In this document: positions 7,159 to 12,751 of the stretch, piece by piece
How positions within the stretch are numbered: the first letter of the stretch is position 1
Layout: every line of letters begins with the position of its first letter
From: an uncultured Nostocoides sp.
GTDB lineage: Bacteria; Actinomycetota; Actinomycetes; Actinomycetales; Dermatophilaceae
Direction: 5' to 3'
DNA: 13,653 bases
NCBI GenBank assembly: GCA_936931335.1
Contig: CAKZIH010000056.1
Location: 1-13,653, forward strand
The notes under the pieces: model-generated
Told to the model about the DNA's origin: nothing
The model's input: the letters and a program-made list of their open reading frames with translations, nothing else
Database searches by the model: none
Translations under genes and position numbers: made by a program

Positions 7159-7182
7159 GGTAGCCGCGACCGCTGAGGTAGC
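7147..7182 (+). repeat. Perfect 18-bp tandem duplication across the rocD stop
   Basis: CGCGACCGCTGAGGTAGC is present twice head to tail (7147-7164 and 7165-7182), followed by a degenerate third start, TGCGACC. The rocD stop (TGA, 7156-7158) is in copy one, and the duplicate TGA in copy two is in frame with it. It looks like a recent slippage duplication with no effect on the protein. Confidence 0.85.
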
Positions 7183-7185
7183 TGC

Positions 7186-7217
7186 GACCCGAGCCGCCCA
7201 GGTATGCGGCTCGGGTC
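7186..7217. terminator. Strong bidirectional hairpin between rocD and the DedA-like gene
   Basis: GACCCGAGCCGC (7186-7197) and GCGGCTCGGGTC (7206-7217) form a perfect 12-bp stem with an 8-nt loop. It sits between convergent gene ends; the right arm overlaps the DedA stop codon (7216-7218). No clear T-tract follows, as is common for actinobacterial terminators. The GTATGC dispersed motif (7202-7207) spans the loop and stem edge. Confidence 0.7.
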
Positions 7218-7941
7218 ACCCAGCGCGGTCGGAGTCCTTCGCCCTGCGGAACTGGACGACCACGACCAGCACGAGAAGTGCGATCGAGATCCAGAGGCTC
7301 CAGCGTTGGATGACGTCGATGAACTCCTTGGCGGGCTCGCCCACGCGATAACCGGCATACATGAAGAGCGCGCGGTTGGCCAGCGCCCCGAGCAGGTCGG
7401 CCAGGAGAAACCAGCGCCAGCGTTCCCGGGCTGCACCGGCGACGATGATGATGACCTGAGTCGGCACGCCGGGCAGGAACCACGCGACGAAGACCGCCGG
7501 CAGGCTCCATTTCTCCGCCCAGCGGATCCCCCGGGCCACCGTGCGGCGCGCCCGGGCGCTGCGCCCGGTGGTCATCTCGATCAGCCGATGCCCCCACAAT
7601 CGGCCGGCCCAGAAGAAGATCAGGTCGAACTTCGCCACCTGAATCGCCGCGACCAGCAGCGCCAGCCACCACCAGGGCTGGTTGCTGTCCCGCATACTCG
7701 CGCCGATGTCGATCATGGCGAGGCTGTCGCCGGTGACATAGGCGAGGCCGTAGGTGCTCAGGCCCAGGATCACCGGCCGCAGCGGGAGCATCGCCAAGCC
7801 ATATAGACCCATCGCGAGGAATAGACCCCAGCACCATTTGTCGGCCCGGGTCGGGGTGCCCGACCAGGGCATCGCCGAACTGCCGGCCGGTCGCGGGGGC
7901 TGCGCAGTCACCGCCACAGGGTAGGCGAGCAGATTGTGCAC
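7216..7941 (-). CDS. DedA/VTT-domain (SNARE-associated) family membrane protein
   Basis: DedA-type proteins are cytoplasmic-membrane proteins, some of which flip undecaprenyl phosphate or phospholipids. The 241-residue frame fits the family length. The VTT core is recognisable: KFDLIFFWAGRLWG (104-117), a cytoplasmic basic stretch, AVFVAWFLPGVPTQVIIIVAG (149-169, the GRFIPGVRT-like re-entrant motif with W replacing the usual R), then WRWFLLADLLGALANRALFMYAGYRVG (175-201). Hydrophobic segments lie near 37-68, 91-112, 148-170, 178-197 and 215-230. The arginine of the F-x-PG-x-R motif is missing: the sequence reads FLPGVPT, so this may be a divergent subgroup. The start is uncertain: GTG 7941 has no Shine-Dalgarno, and ATG 7872 (residue 24) is also possible. 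Confidence 0.75.
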   Translation of the reverse strand: MHNLLAYPVAVTAQPPRPAGSSAMPWSGTPTRADKWCWGLFLAMGLYGLAMLPLRPVILGLSTYGLAYVTGDSLAMIDIGASMRDSNQPWWWLALLVAAIQVAKFDLIFFWAGRLWGHRLIEMTTGRSARARRTVARGIRWAEKWSLPAVFVAWFLPGVPTQVIIIVAGAARERWRWFLLADLLGALANRALFMYAGYRVGEPAKEFIDVIQRWSLWISIALLVLVVVVQFRRAKDSDRAG

Positions 7942-7968
7942 CAGGAGGCGCCGCGTGGCCTCGCCTCT

Positions 7969-7990
7969 GCTGGGTGCGCGGCGACCCAGC
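7969..7990 (-). terminator. Possible terminator after the TetR gene
   Basis: GCTGGGT (7969-7975) and ACCCAGC (7984-7990) form a 7-bp stem with an 8-nt loop, 7 bp beyond the TetR stop and upstream of the DedA-like gene. There is no T-tract, so it is a weak candidate. Confidence 0.4.
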
Positions 7991-7997
7991 CGTGCGG

Positions 7998-8627
7998 TCA
8001 GGAGCCGGTATGCGCGTTGCCCAGCCCCGTCGGTAGGGCCGCCAGCGTTTCGGCGAGAATCCGCCGCAATTCGGCCGGCGGAGTCGCCTCGGGCACGGTC
8101 GCTCCGTGCAGGGTCAGCCCGTCGACGACGGTATGCAGGTGAGCCGCGGCCGCTTCCGCCGCCCCAGGCAGCGGGACGTCGATGCCGAGCGGCCCGGCGC
8201 CGGTGAGGTCGCAGATGACGAGGCGGCAGACATACCGCTCCCCTTGCCAGGCCGCGAGCCGCAGCTCGGTGAGGTCGGGATTACGCGCCGCCCGAACCAG
8301 CAGTTCCAGCCACACCCGGGCCTCCAGGACGCGGTCGTCGTCCAGCGGCAGGAACTCCTCGAGCAGGGCGCGAGCCCGCGGCATACCGGGCTCGAAGGCC
8401 AGGTGCGCCTCCATCCGGGAGCGCACGCCCTCGATCATCAACTCGGTGGCGAAGGCGATGAGTTCGTCCTGGGTGCCGAAGTAGTGGCGCACCGCTCCGA
8501 GTGACCAGCCGGCCTCGGCCGCGACCACGCGCACCCCGGCCCCGGACAGGCCGTCCCGGGCAATGACCCGCCACAGCGCTTGCGCAATCTCCGCGCGCCG
8601 CTGGTCATGGTCCACGATTTTCGGCAT
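7998..8627 (-). CDS. TetR/AcrR family transcriptional regulator
   Basis: This 209-residue protein has the typical TetR length. The N-terminal helix-turn-helix is clear: QRRAEIAQALWRVIARDGLS (9-28), then VRVVAAEAGWSLGAVRHYFG (33-52), with the recognition helix ending in the family's YF motif, and the linker TQDELIAFATELM. The rest is the variable ligand-binding/dimer domain, with no recognisable ligand. ATG 8627 is chosen because the helix-turn-helix begins right after it. The gene is divergent from a GAP-family membrane protein, and two near-identical palindromes lie in the 81-bp gap, so it most likely represses both the neighbour and itself. The inducing ligand cannot be predicted. Confidence 0.93.
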   Translation of the reverse strand: MPKIVDHDQRRAEIAQALWRVIARDGLSGAGVRVVAAEAGWSLGAVRHYFGTQDELIAFATELMIEGVRSRMEAHLAFEPGMPRARALLEEFLPLDDDRVLEARVWLELLVRAARNPDLTELRLAAWQGERYVCRLVICDLTGAGPLGIDVPLPGAAEAAAAHLHTVVDGLTLHGATVPEATPPAELRRILAETLAALPTGLGNAHTGS

Positions 8628-8635
8628 GGCTCATC

Positions 8636-8665
8636 TTGACACGATCGTGTTGTAAAAAGTAGCGT
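8636..8665 (+). promoter_or_regulatory. Probable promoter of the GAP-family gene
   Basis: A perfect -35 box TTGACA (8636-8641) is followed after 18 bp by TAGCGT (8660-8665), which fits TANNNT. Transcription would start near 8672, leaving a leader of about 37 nt before ATG 8709. Operator one lies on the -35/spacer and operator two just downstream of the start point, a good arrangement for repression. The boxes are read by eye only. Confidence 0.5.
8639..8650. promoter_or_regulatory. TetR operator candidate 1
   Basis: ACACGATCGTGT is a perfect 12-bp palindrome 11 bp upstream of the TetR start codon. It shares its 8-bp core ACGATCGT with a second site 41 bp away (centre to centre), about four helical turns. 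It overlaps the -35 region of the probable plus-strand promoter. Binding by the adjacent TetR protein is inferred from position and symmetry. Confidence 0.7.
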
Positions 8666-8678
8666 CTTGAACCAAGAC

Positions 8679-8692
8679 AACACGATCGTATT
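8679..8692. promoter_or_regulatory. TetR operator candidate 2
   Basis: AACACGATCGTATT is a palindrome with one mismatched pair around the core ACGATCGT (8682-8689). It lies just upstream of the Shine-Dalgarno of the GAP-family gene. It is the partner of the perfect site at 8639-8650; two sites on the same helical face suggest binding by two dimers. Confidence 0.65.
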
Positions 8693-8708
8693 AACAAAGG
8701 GGAACGGG

Positions 8709-9431
8709 ATGCCGATCGCGACATTGGCCGGGCTGGCCGGGCTGGCGCTGGTGGACAGCACGAGCATGGGCACGCTGGTGCTGCCGCTGTGGATGCTCAC
8801 GCATCCGCGGCTGCGGGCCGCTCGGGTGCTGCTCTACCTGGCGACGATCGCCGCCTTCTATTGGCTGATCGGCTTGGGGCTCCTGCTGGCCTCCTCCGCG
8901 CTGGCGGATCGTTGGGCGGCCATCGGCGACAGCCAGGTCACCAACTGGGTGCAACTGGTCATTGGCGTCGGGATGCTCGTCGGGAGCTTTTGGCCGGACA
9001 CGCCCTGGGGCAAACGCCGCGCGGCCCAGCGCGGCGCGGGTGGGCGCGCGGCGGGCTGGCGGGATCGGGTTGTCGGCGATAGCGCCCGGCCGGCCACCGT
9101 GATCGGCGTGGCCCTCCTCGCCGGCCTGGTCGAGGCCGCGTCGATGGTCCCTTATCTCGGCGCCATCGGTTTGCTGTCGACCAGCGGGATCAGCACGTAT
9201 GCCGCCCTGGCCACCCTGGCCGGGTATGTGGTGGTCATGTGCCTGCCCGCACTGGTCCTGCTGGGGCTGCGGCTGGCCTTCGCCGAGCGCACCGCGCCCA
9301 TGTTGACCCGACTGACAGACTGGTTGTCGCGGCATACCGGCGGCGCGATCTGGTGGATCGTGGGCATCCTGGGCTTCTTCCTCGCCGGTGACGCCATCAC
9401 CCGGCTCGGCCTCTGGGGCCCAGCGAGCTAG
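8709..9431 (+). CDS. GAP/SfLAP-family (LysE-like fold) membrane protein
   Basis: The 240-residue protein resembles the actinobacterial GAP family ('GPL/sulfolipid-1 addressing protein'), six-helix membrane proteins linked in mycobacteria to export of surface lipids. ATG 8709 has AAAGGGGA about 5 bases upstream; an in-frame TTG at 8667 would lie across operator two and is rejected. N-terminal LALVDSTSMGTLVLPLWMLT (12-31) matches the family's opening helix, followed by RAARVLLYLATIAAFYWLIG (37-56). Other hydrophobic segments are near 83-95, 130-157, 165-190 and 212-230. A basic Arg/Gly-rich cytoplasmic loop spans 101-121. It is divergent from the TetR gene and likely its regulatory target, as with TetR-controlled efflux proteins. 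The substrate is unknown, and family recognition is by pattern only. Confidence 0.75.
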   Translation: MPIATLAGLAGLALVDSTSMGTLVLPLWMLTHPRLRAARVLLYLATIAAFYWLIGLGLLLASSALADRWAAIGDSQVTNWVQLVIGVGMLVGSFWPDTPWGKRRAAQRGAGGRAAGWRDRVVGDSARPATVIGVALLAGLVEAASMVPYLGAIGLLSTSGISTYAALATLAGYVVVMCLPALVLLGLRLAFAERTAPMLTRLTDWLSRHTGGAIWWIVGILGFFLAGDAITRLGLWGPAS

Positions 9432-9448
9432 GCGGGCCACCCGACGCA

Positions 9449-9488
9449 AACGGCCCCTGACTAGCGTTTCCGCTGGTCAGGGGCCGTT
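9449..9488. terminator. Strong terminator of the tRNA operon (bidirectional)
   Basis: A 17-bp stem (9449-9465 with 9472-9488, one G-T pair) closes a 6-nt loop. On the minus strand it starts 5 nt after the CCA end of tRNA-Val and is followed by T-rich TTTG. On the plus strand it follows the GAP-family stop by 17 bp, so it can serve both convergent transcripts. Confidence 0.85.
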
Positions 9489-9493
9489 GAAGC

Positions 9494-9568
9494 TGGTGGG
9501 CGATACTGGGTTTGAACCAGTGACCTCTTCCGTGTCAAGGAAGCGCGCTACCGCTGCGCCAATCGCCC
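9494..9568 (-). tRNA. tRNA-Val (anticodon GAC)
   Basis: The minus strand folds as a complete cloverleaf: acceptor GGGCGAT with ATCGCCC, D-stem GCGC/GCGC, anticodon stem CTTCC/GGAAG with loop TTGACAC (anticodon GAC, reading GUC/GUU), and T-arm ACTGG-TTCAAAC-CCAGT. The discriminator is A, and CCA is encoded (9494-9496), unlike in the two other tRNA genes. It is the last gene of the Gly-Cys-Val cluster. Confidence 0.95.
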
Positions 9569-9589
9569 GAGCCGATGGGTTGTCTCTCG

Positions 9590-9660
9590 AGGTGGAGACG
9601 GGATTTGAACCCGTGTACGCGGCTTTGCAGGCCGCTGCCTCGCCTCTCGGCCACTCCACC
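9590..9660 (-). tRNA. tRNA-Cys (anticodon GCA)
   Basis: The acceptor stem is GGTGGAG with CTCCACC. The anticodon stem GCGGC/GCCGC has loop CTGCAAA, giving anticodon GCA. The T-arm is ACGGG-TTCAAAT-CCCGT. The discriminator is U73, the known identity element for cysteine tRNAs. CCA is not encoded. It is 22 bp after tRNA-Gly and 21 bp before tRNA-Val. Confidence 0.95.
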
Positions 9661-9671
9661 ACTGGGGGCCT

Positions 9672-10823
9672 TCAACCCTCCGAGCGGATGACCGGCCTCG
9701 AACCGGCGACCTCAACCTTGGCAAGGTTGCGCTCTACCAACTGAGCTACATCCGCACTCGCGCCATACGAGGTCACCCTCGTTCGTGCGCTCAGTGACCT
9801 TAACCCATACGGCCGGACTGGCCCAAATCGTCGCGCCGGAGAGTCCATTTCGGCATCTTCCCCCTCCTGCGCGGCGGCCGGGAAGGGGGTCAGCGGACGC
9901 TTCACCCGCTCGCGCAACGGCACCACCTGGCGGCTGGCCGGCTGCAGGTGCAGGGTCGCCGCATTGAAGGCGGCACCGATTAGGACCGAGATCGCGATGA
10001 AGTAGAGCCAGATGAGCAAGACGATTGGGGTGGACAGCGGCCCATACATGGACGTGCCGCCCAGCGAGGCGGCGATGGTGCCGCGCACCACATACGAGGC
10101 GACGGCCCACAACACCAAGGTGAGAACCGCGCCGGGCACGTCGCGCACCCAGGGCGTTCGCTTGGGGGAAGCGATGTGGTACAGCGTGGTCACGCAGCCG
10201 ACGACGAGCACGGTGACCACCGGCCAATAGAGCGCCACCAGGAAGTCCAGCCGGTCCGGCAAAATCCGCCCCAGCAGCGAGGGCCCGATCAGCACCAGCG
10301 GGATCATCACCACGCCCACGATCAGGGTGACGAGATAGAGCGAGAAGCTCAGCGCCCGGGTCCGGATGATCCCGCGGACACCGGAATGGCCGTACATGAT
10401 CGAGATGGTGTCGACGAAGACGTTGAGCGCCCGCGACCCCGACCACAGCGAGAGCAGGAAGCCCAGCGAGATCAGGTCACCGCGGCCGCTGCGGAAGACA
10501 TCGTCGACCGTCGGCAACAGCAGGTCGTCGATCACCTCGGGGGTGAGGAAGCGACCGGCATACTCCCCGATCTGTGCGGTGAAACTCTCGACCGTCACCT
10601 CACCGAGCCACTGCCCGACATACCCGACCCCACCGAACAGCCCGAGGATGAGCGGCGGAAAAGACAGCAGCGCAAAGAAACCCGCTTCGGAGGCCAGGCC
10701 GGTCACCCGGTAGCGCAGGCAGATCCGGACGGTCTCGGCGACCAGACGCGCCAGCAGCAAGCCACCCGGTATGCGGGCCAGCCAGTGCTTGAGCGCGGGT
10801 TTCCAATCCACCACGCCGTCCAC
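9672..10823 (-). CDS. YihY/BrkB (UPF0761) family membrane protein; ORF tail runs through tRNA-Gly
   Basis: This is the second family member in the window, about 383 residues from a tentative GTG 10823; other GTGs at 10814 and 10811 are possible, none with a good Shine-Dalgarno. Core features are GLASEAGFFALLSFPPLILG (42-61), LLSLWSGSRALNVFVDTISIMYG (123-145), a membrane pair at 160-185 and 193-215, and the closing block SMYGPLSTPIVLLIWLYFIAISVLIGAAFNAA (258-289). The conserved region ends near residue 295. The remaining tail is Arg/Pro/Glu-rich and has no stop before residues 357-380, which are a translation of the tRNA-Gly gene. The true C-terminus may be this odd tail, or a small frameshift or sequence error may have removed an earlier stop. 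It follows PPK2 by 53 bp on the same strand, so cotranscription is likely. Confidence 0.8.
   Translation of the reverse strand: MDGVVDWKPALKHWLARIPGGLLLARLVAETVRICLRYRVTGLASEAGFFALLSFPPLILGLFGGVGYVGQWLGEVTVESFTAQIGEYAGRFLTPEVIDDLLLPTVDDVFRSGRGDLISLGFLLSLWSGSRALNVFVDTISIMYGHSGVRGIIRTRALSFSLYLVTLIVGVVMIPLVLIGPSLLGRILPDRLDFLVALYWPVVTVLVVGCVTTLYHIASPKRTPWVRDVPGAVLTLVLWAVASYVVRGTIAASLGGTSMYGPLSTPIVLLIWLYFIAISVLIGAAFNAATLHLQPASRQVVPLRERVKRPLTPFPAAAQEGEDAEMDSPARRFGPVRPYGLRSLSARTRVTSYGASADVAQLVERNLAKVEVAGSRPVIRSEG
9683..9755 (-). tRNA. tRNA-Gly (anticodon GCC)
   Basis: Acceptor GCGGATG pairs with CATCCGC. The D-stem is GCTC/GAGC. The anticodon stem CAACC/GGTTG has loop TTGCCAA, giving anticodon GCC. 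The T-arm is GCCGG-TTCGAGG-CCGGT. The discriminator is U and CCA is not encoded. It is the first gene of the cluster and is wholly inside the open frame of the upstream YihY gene, on the same strand. Confidence 0.95.
9797..9826 (-). promoter_or_regulatory. Possible promoter of the tRNA Gly-Cys-Val operon
   Basis: On the minus strand TTGGGC (9826-9821) and TAAGGT (9802-9797, matching TANNNT) are separated by 18 bp. Transcription would begin near 9790, about 35 nt before tRNA-Gly. The site lies in the poorly conserved 3' part of the YihY ORF, suggesting that this DNA serves the tRNA operon. It is a by-eye match only. Confidence 0.4.
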
Positions 10824-10876
10824 GGTAACTGTGACGCAAGTGTCTGTTGTGGCGACACGGCGCGCGCCGGCCGGGG

Positions 10877-11965
10877 TTAGCTGGACTGCTCCGATTCCTC
10901 GGCCTGCACGTCGATGGCCCCGGGCTGGACTTCTTCGGCTTCCAGCAGCGCCTGCTGCTCGGCGACATCGAAGTCCGCCGTGGGCCACTGCGGGTCCAGA
11001 CCCTGCAGCGCGCCCAGCAAGAGGTTCATCACGGCGAGGCGGGCATACCACTTGCGGTCGGCGGGAACGACATACCAGGGGGCGACGTCGGTGGAGCACT
11101 TCTCCAAGGCGACCTGATAGGCCGTCATGTAGTCATCCCAGTAGGCGCGCTCGTCAAGGTCGCCGGGGTTGAACTTCCAGTGCTTCTCCGGGTCGGCCAG
11201 GCGGGCGGCGAGACGTTCCTTCTGCTCGTCCTTGGAGATATTGAGCATCACCTTGATGATCGTGGTCCCGGCCTCGGCGGCGGTCCGCTCGAAGGCATTG
11301 ATCTGGGCGTAACGGCGCGACCACTGCTGGCGCGGGACCAAGTCGTGAACGCGCACGATGAGGACATCCTCATATTGCGAGCGGTCGAAGACGCCGATGA
11401 TGCCGGGGGTCGGCAGGGCGTTGCGGATGCGCCACAGGAAGGGGTGGGCGCGCTCCTGCGCGGTGGGCGCCTTGAATGCGGTGATGTGCACCCCTTGCGG
11501 GTCCGCCGCGCCCACGACGTGGCGCATGATCCCGCCCTTGCCGGAGGTGTCCATGCCCTGGATGATCAGCAGCACCGAGCGCTTCCCGCCGCCCTTGGAC
11601 TCGGCATACAGGCGTTCCTGGAGCTCGGCGACCTGGTCGGCCAGCGGCCCCATCAGCGCTTCGGCATCGGCCTTGTCACCGGTGAAGGCCGGGGTGGAGC
11701 GGGTGTCCACATCGGCCAGAACGAAGCCGGGCCCGACCCGCAGGGCGTCCGCGAAGTCCGCCGGCGACGGGGCCCCCTTGACGGTTTGGTATGCCGGGTC
11801 GTCAGCGTGCGCGAGGGCGCCGCTGCTCTTCGCGGCCTTCGCCTTGGCCTTCTTGGCGTCCTTGGCGCTCTTGCCTGCGGCGCTCTTGGTCAGGTCCTTG
11901 GCGATGACCTCCAGCTCCTTGGCCTTCTTGTTCTTCCTTGTGGGCGCCTTCTTGTCCTTGCTCAT
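10877..11965 (-). CDS. ppk2: Polyphosphate kinase 2 family protein (polyphosphate:nucleotide phosphotransferase)
   Basis: PPK2 enzymes transfer phosphate between polyphosphate and nucleoside mono- or diphosphates in the cytoplasm. The protein is 362 residues from ATG 11965. The Walker A motif is GMDTSGKGG (137-145), Walker B is FDRSQYEDVL (193-202), and the lid region follows around RVHDLVPRQQWSRRYAQI (205-222). KHWKFNPGDLDERAYWDDY (261-279) and APWYVVPADRKWYARL (295-310) are family hallmarks. The GMDTSGKGG form resembles the class III/PPK2-related type, but class cannot be fixed by eye. Residues 1-50 form a Lys/Ala-rich extension not needed for the catalytic fold, with KKAKAKAAK in the middle. 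The acidic C-terminus EAEEVQPG...EESEQSS is also unusual. It shares a 36-bp divergent gap with the RibD-like gene. Confidence 0.94.
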   Translation of the reverse strand: MSKDKKAPTRKNKKAKELEVIAKDLTKSAAGKSAKDAKKAKAKAAKSSGALAHADDPAYQTVKGAPSPADFADALRVGPGFVLADVDTRSTPAFTGDKADAEALMGPLADQVAELQERLYAESKGGGKRSVLLIIQGMDTSGKGGIMRHVVGAADPQGVHITAFKAPTAQERAHPFLWRIRNALPTPGIIGVFDRSQYEDVLIVRVHDLVPRQQWSRRYAQINAFERTAAEAGTTIIKVMLNISKDEQKERLAARLADPEKHWKFNPGDLDERAYWDDYMTAYQVALEKCSTDVAPWYVVPADRKWYARLAVMNLLLGALQGLDPQWPTADFDVAEQQALLEAEEVQPGAIDVQAEESEQSS

Positions 11966-12001
11966 CCGCGCATTTTTGCACTCGTGGGCCAAAATGAAGC
12001 G

Positions 12002-12706
12002 GTGCGTGTGCTGACTTCCGACAACCCCCGCATCGTCAACGGGCAGACGGTCGACGACGCCCAGCTCAACGAGCTCTATGCCTTCCCCGACGGCGGCTGC
12101 CTGCGCACGAACTTTGTCGCCACCCTCGACGGGGCCGCGGCCGGGCCGGACGGGCGAAGCGGATCCATCAACAATGCCGTAGACAAGGCCGTCTTCGACC
12201 TCAACCGGCGGCTGGCCGATGTGGTCGTGGCGGGCGTGACCACGATGGATATCGAGCGCTACCACCCCAGCGCCGGGGACACACCGCTGGTGACGCTGAG
12301 CGGGCGCTGCCGCATACCGCGTGGGTGGTGGCAACATCCGATCCAGCCGGGGATGGCGATCATGGCGACCACGACCGATGCCGATCCGGTCGAATTGGAC
12401 CGGGCGCGGGAGTTGCTCGGCCCCGATTCGGTATGGACGTTGGGCGCCGGCCTCGTCGACCTGGCCGCCCTGCGCGCCCGGCTGGAAGGGATGGGGCTGC
12501 GCAAGATCCTGTGCGAGGGCGGGCCGCGGGTGCACGCCGATCTCCTGCGCCGCGGGCTATTGGACGAGGCGGCGCTGACCTGGACACCTACCATGGTCGG
12601 CGGCCCGGCGCCGCGGATCGTGGACGGGGATGTGGTGGATGTGCGCTTCCGTCTGCGCTCGCTGCTGGAGTCGGACGCAACCCTGCTCGGGCTCTGGGCG
12701 CGCTGA
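12002..12706 (+). CDS. RibD C-terminal/dihydrofolate-reductase-fold reductase (pyrimidine reductase family)
   Basis: The 234-residue protein has the RibD C-terminal fold, used by NADPH-dependent reductases of riboflavin-pathway pyrimidines, but it is a stand-alone domain and its substrate is unknown. Visible signatures are LRTNFVATLDGAAAG (34-48), RRLADVVVAGVTTMDIERY (reductase segment with the family's A-D-x-V-x-x-G-x-x-T pattern) and ILCEGGPRVHADLLRRGLLDE (EGG at 172-174). An N-terminal deaminase domain is absent. GTG 12002 is the first in-frame start after the divergent gap; GTG 12008 is possible. The longer upstream frame to 10847 is antisense to PPK2 and is not real. No strong Shine-Dalgarno is seen and the gap is only 36 bp, so a leaderless mRNA is possible. 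No rib genes are nearby. Confidence 0.85.
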   Translation: MRVLTSDNPRIVNGQTVDDAQLNELYAFPDGGCLRTNFVATLDGAAAGPDGRSGSINNAVDKAVFDLNRRLADVVVAGVTTMDIERYHPSAGDTPLVTLSGRCRIPRGWWQHPIQPGMAIMATTTDADPVELDRARELLGPDSVWTLGAGLVDLAALRARLEGMGLRKILCEGGPRVHADLLRRGLLDEAALTWTPTMVGGPAPRIVDGDVVDVRFRLRSLLESDATLLGLWAR

Positions 12707-12721
12707 GGCGCGTCATTTGTT

Positions 12722-12735
12722 GCCCGGTGGCGGGC
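12722..12735. terminator. Weak hairpin between convergent genes
   Basis: GCCCG (12722-12726) and CGGGC (12731-12735) can pair over a 4-nt loop in the 45-bp gap between the RibD-like and hydrolase gene ends. A short T-rich stretch, ATTTGTT (12715-12721), precedes it on the plus strand, which would be the terminating T-run for the minus-strand hydrolase transcript. Confidence 0.3.
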
Positions 12736-12751
12736 GGCATACGGGCTCGGA

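Noticed and set aside
9388..9744. Plus-strand ORF of 118 residues across the tRNA cluster
   Set aside because: Its GFEPVTSS- and GFEPVYAAL-type segments are antisense translations of tRNA T-arms, a well-known spurious protein pattern.
10847..12001. Long N-terminal extension of the RibD-like frame over PPK2
   Set aside because: The extension is antisense to the conserved PPK2 gene and has no domain; the family fold begins after 12002.
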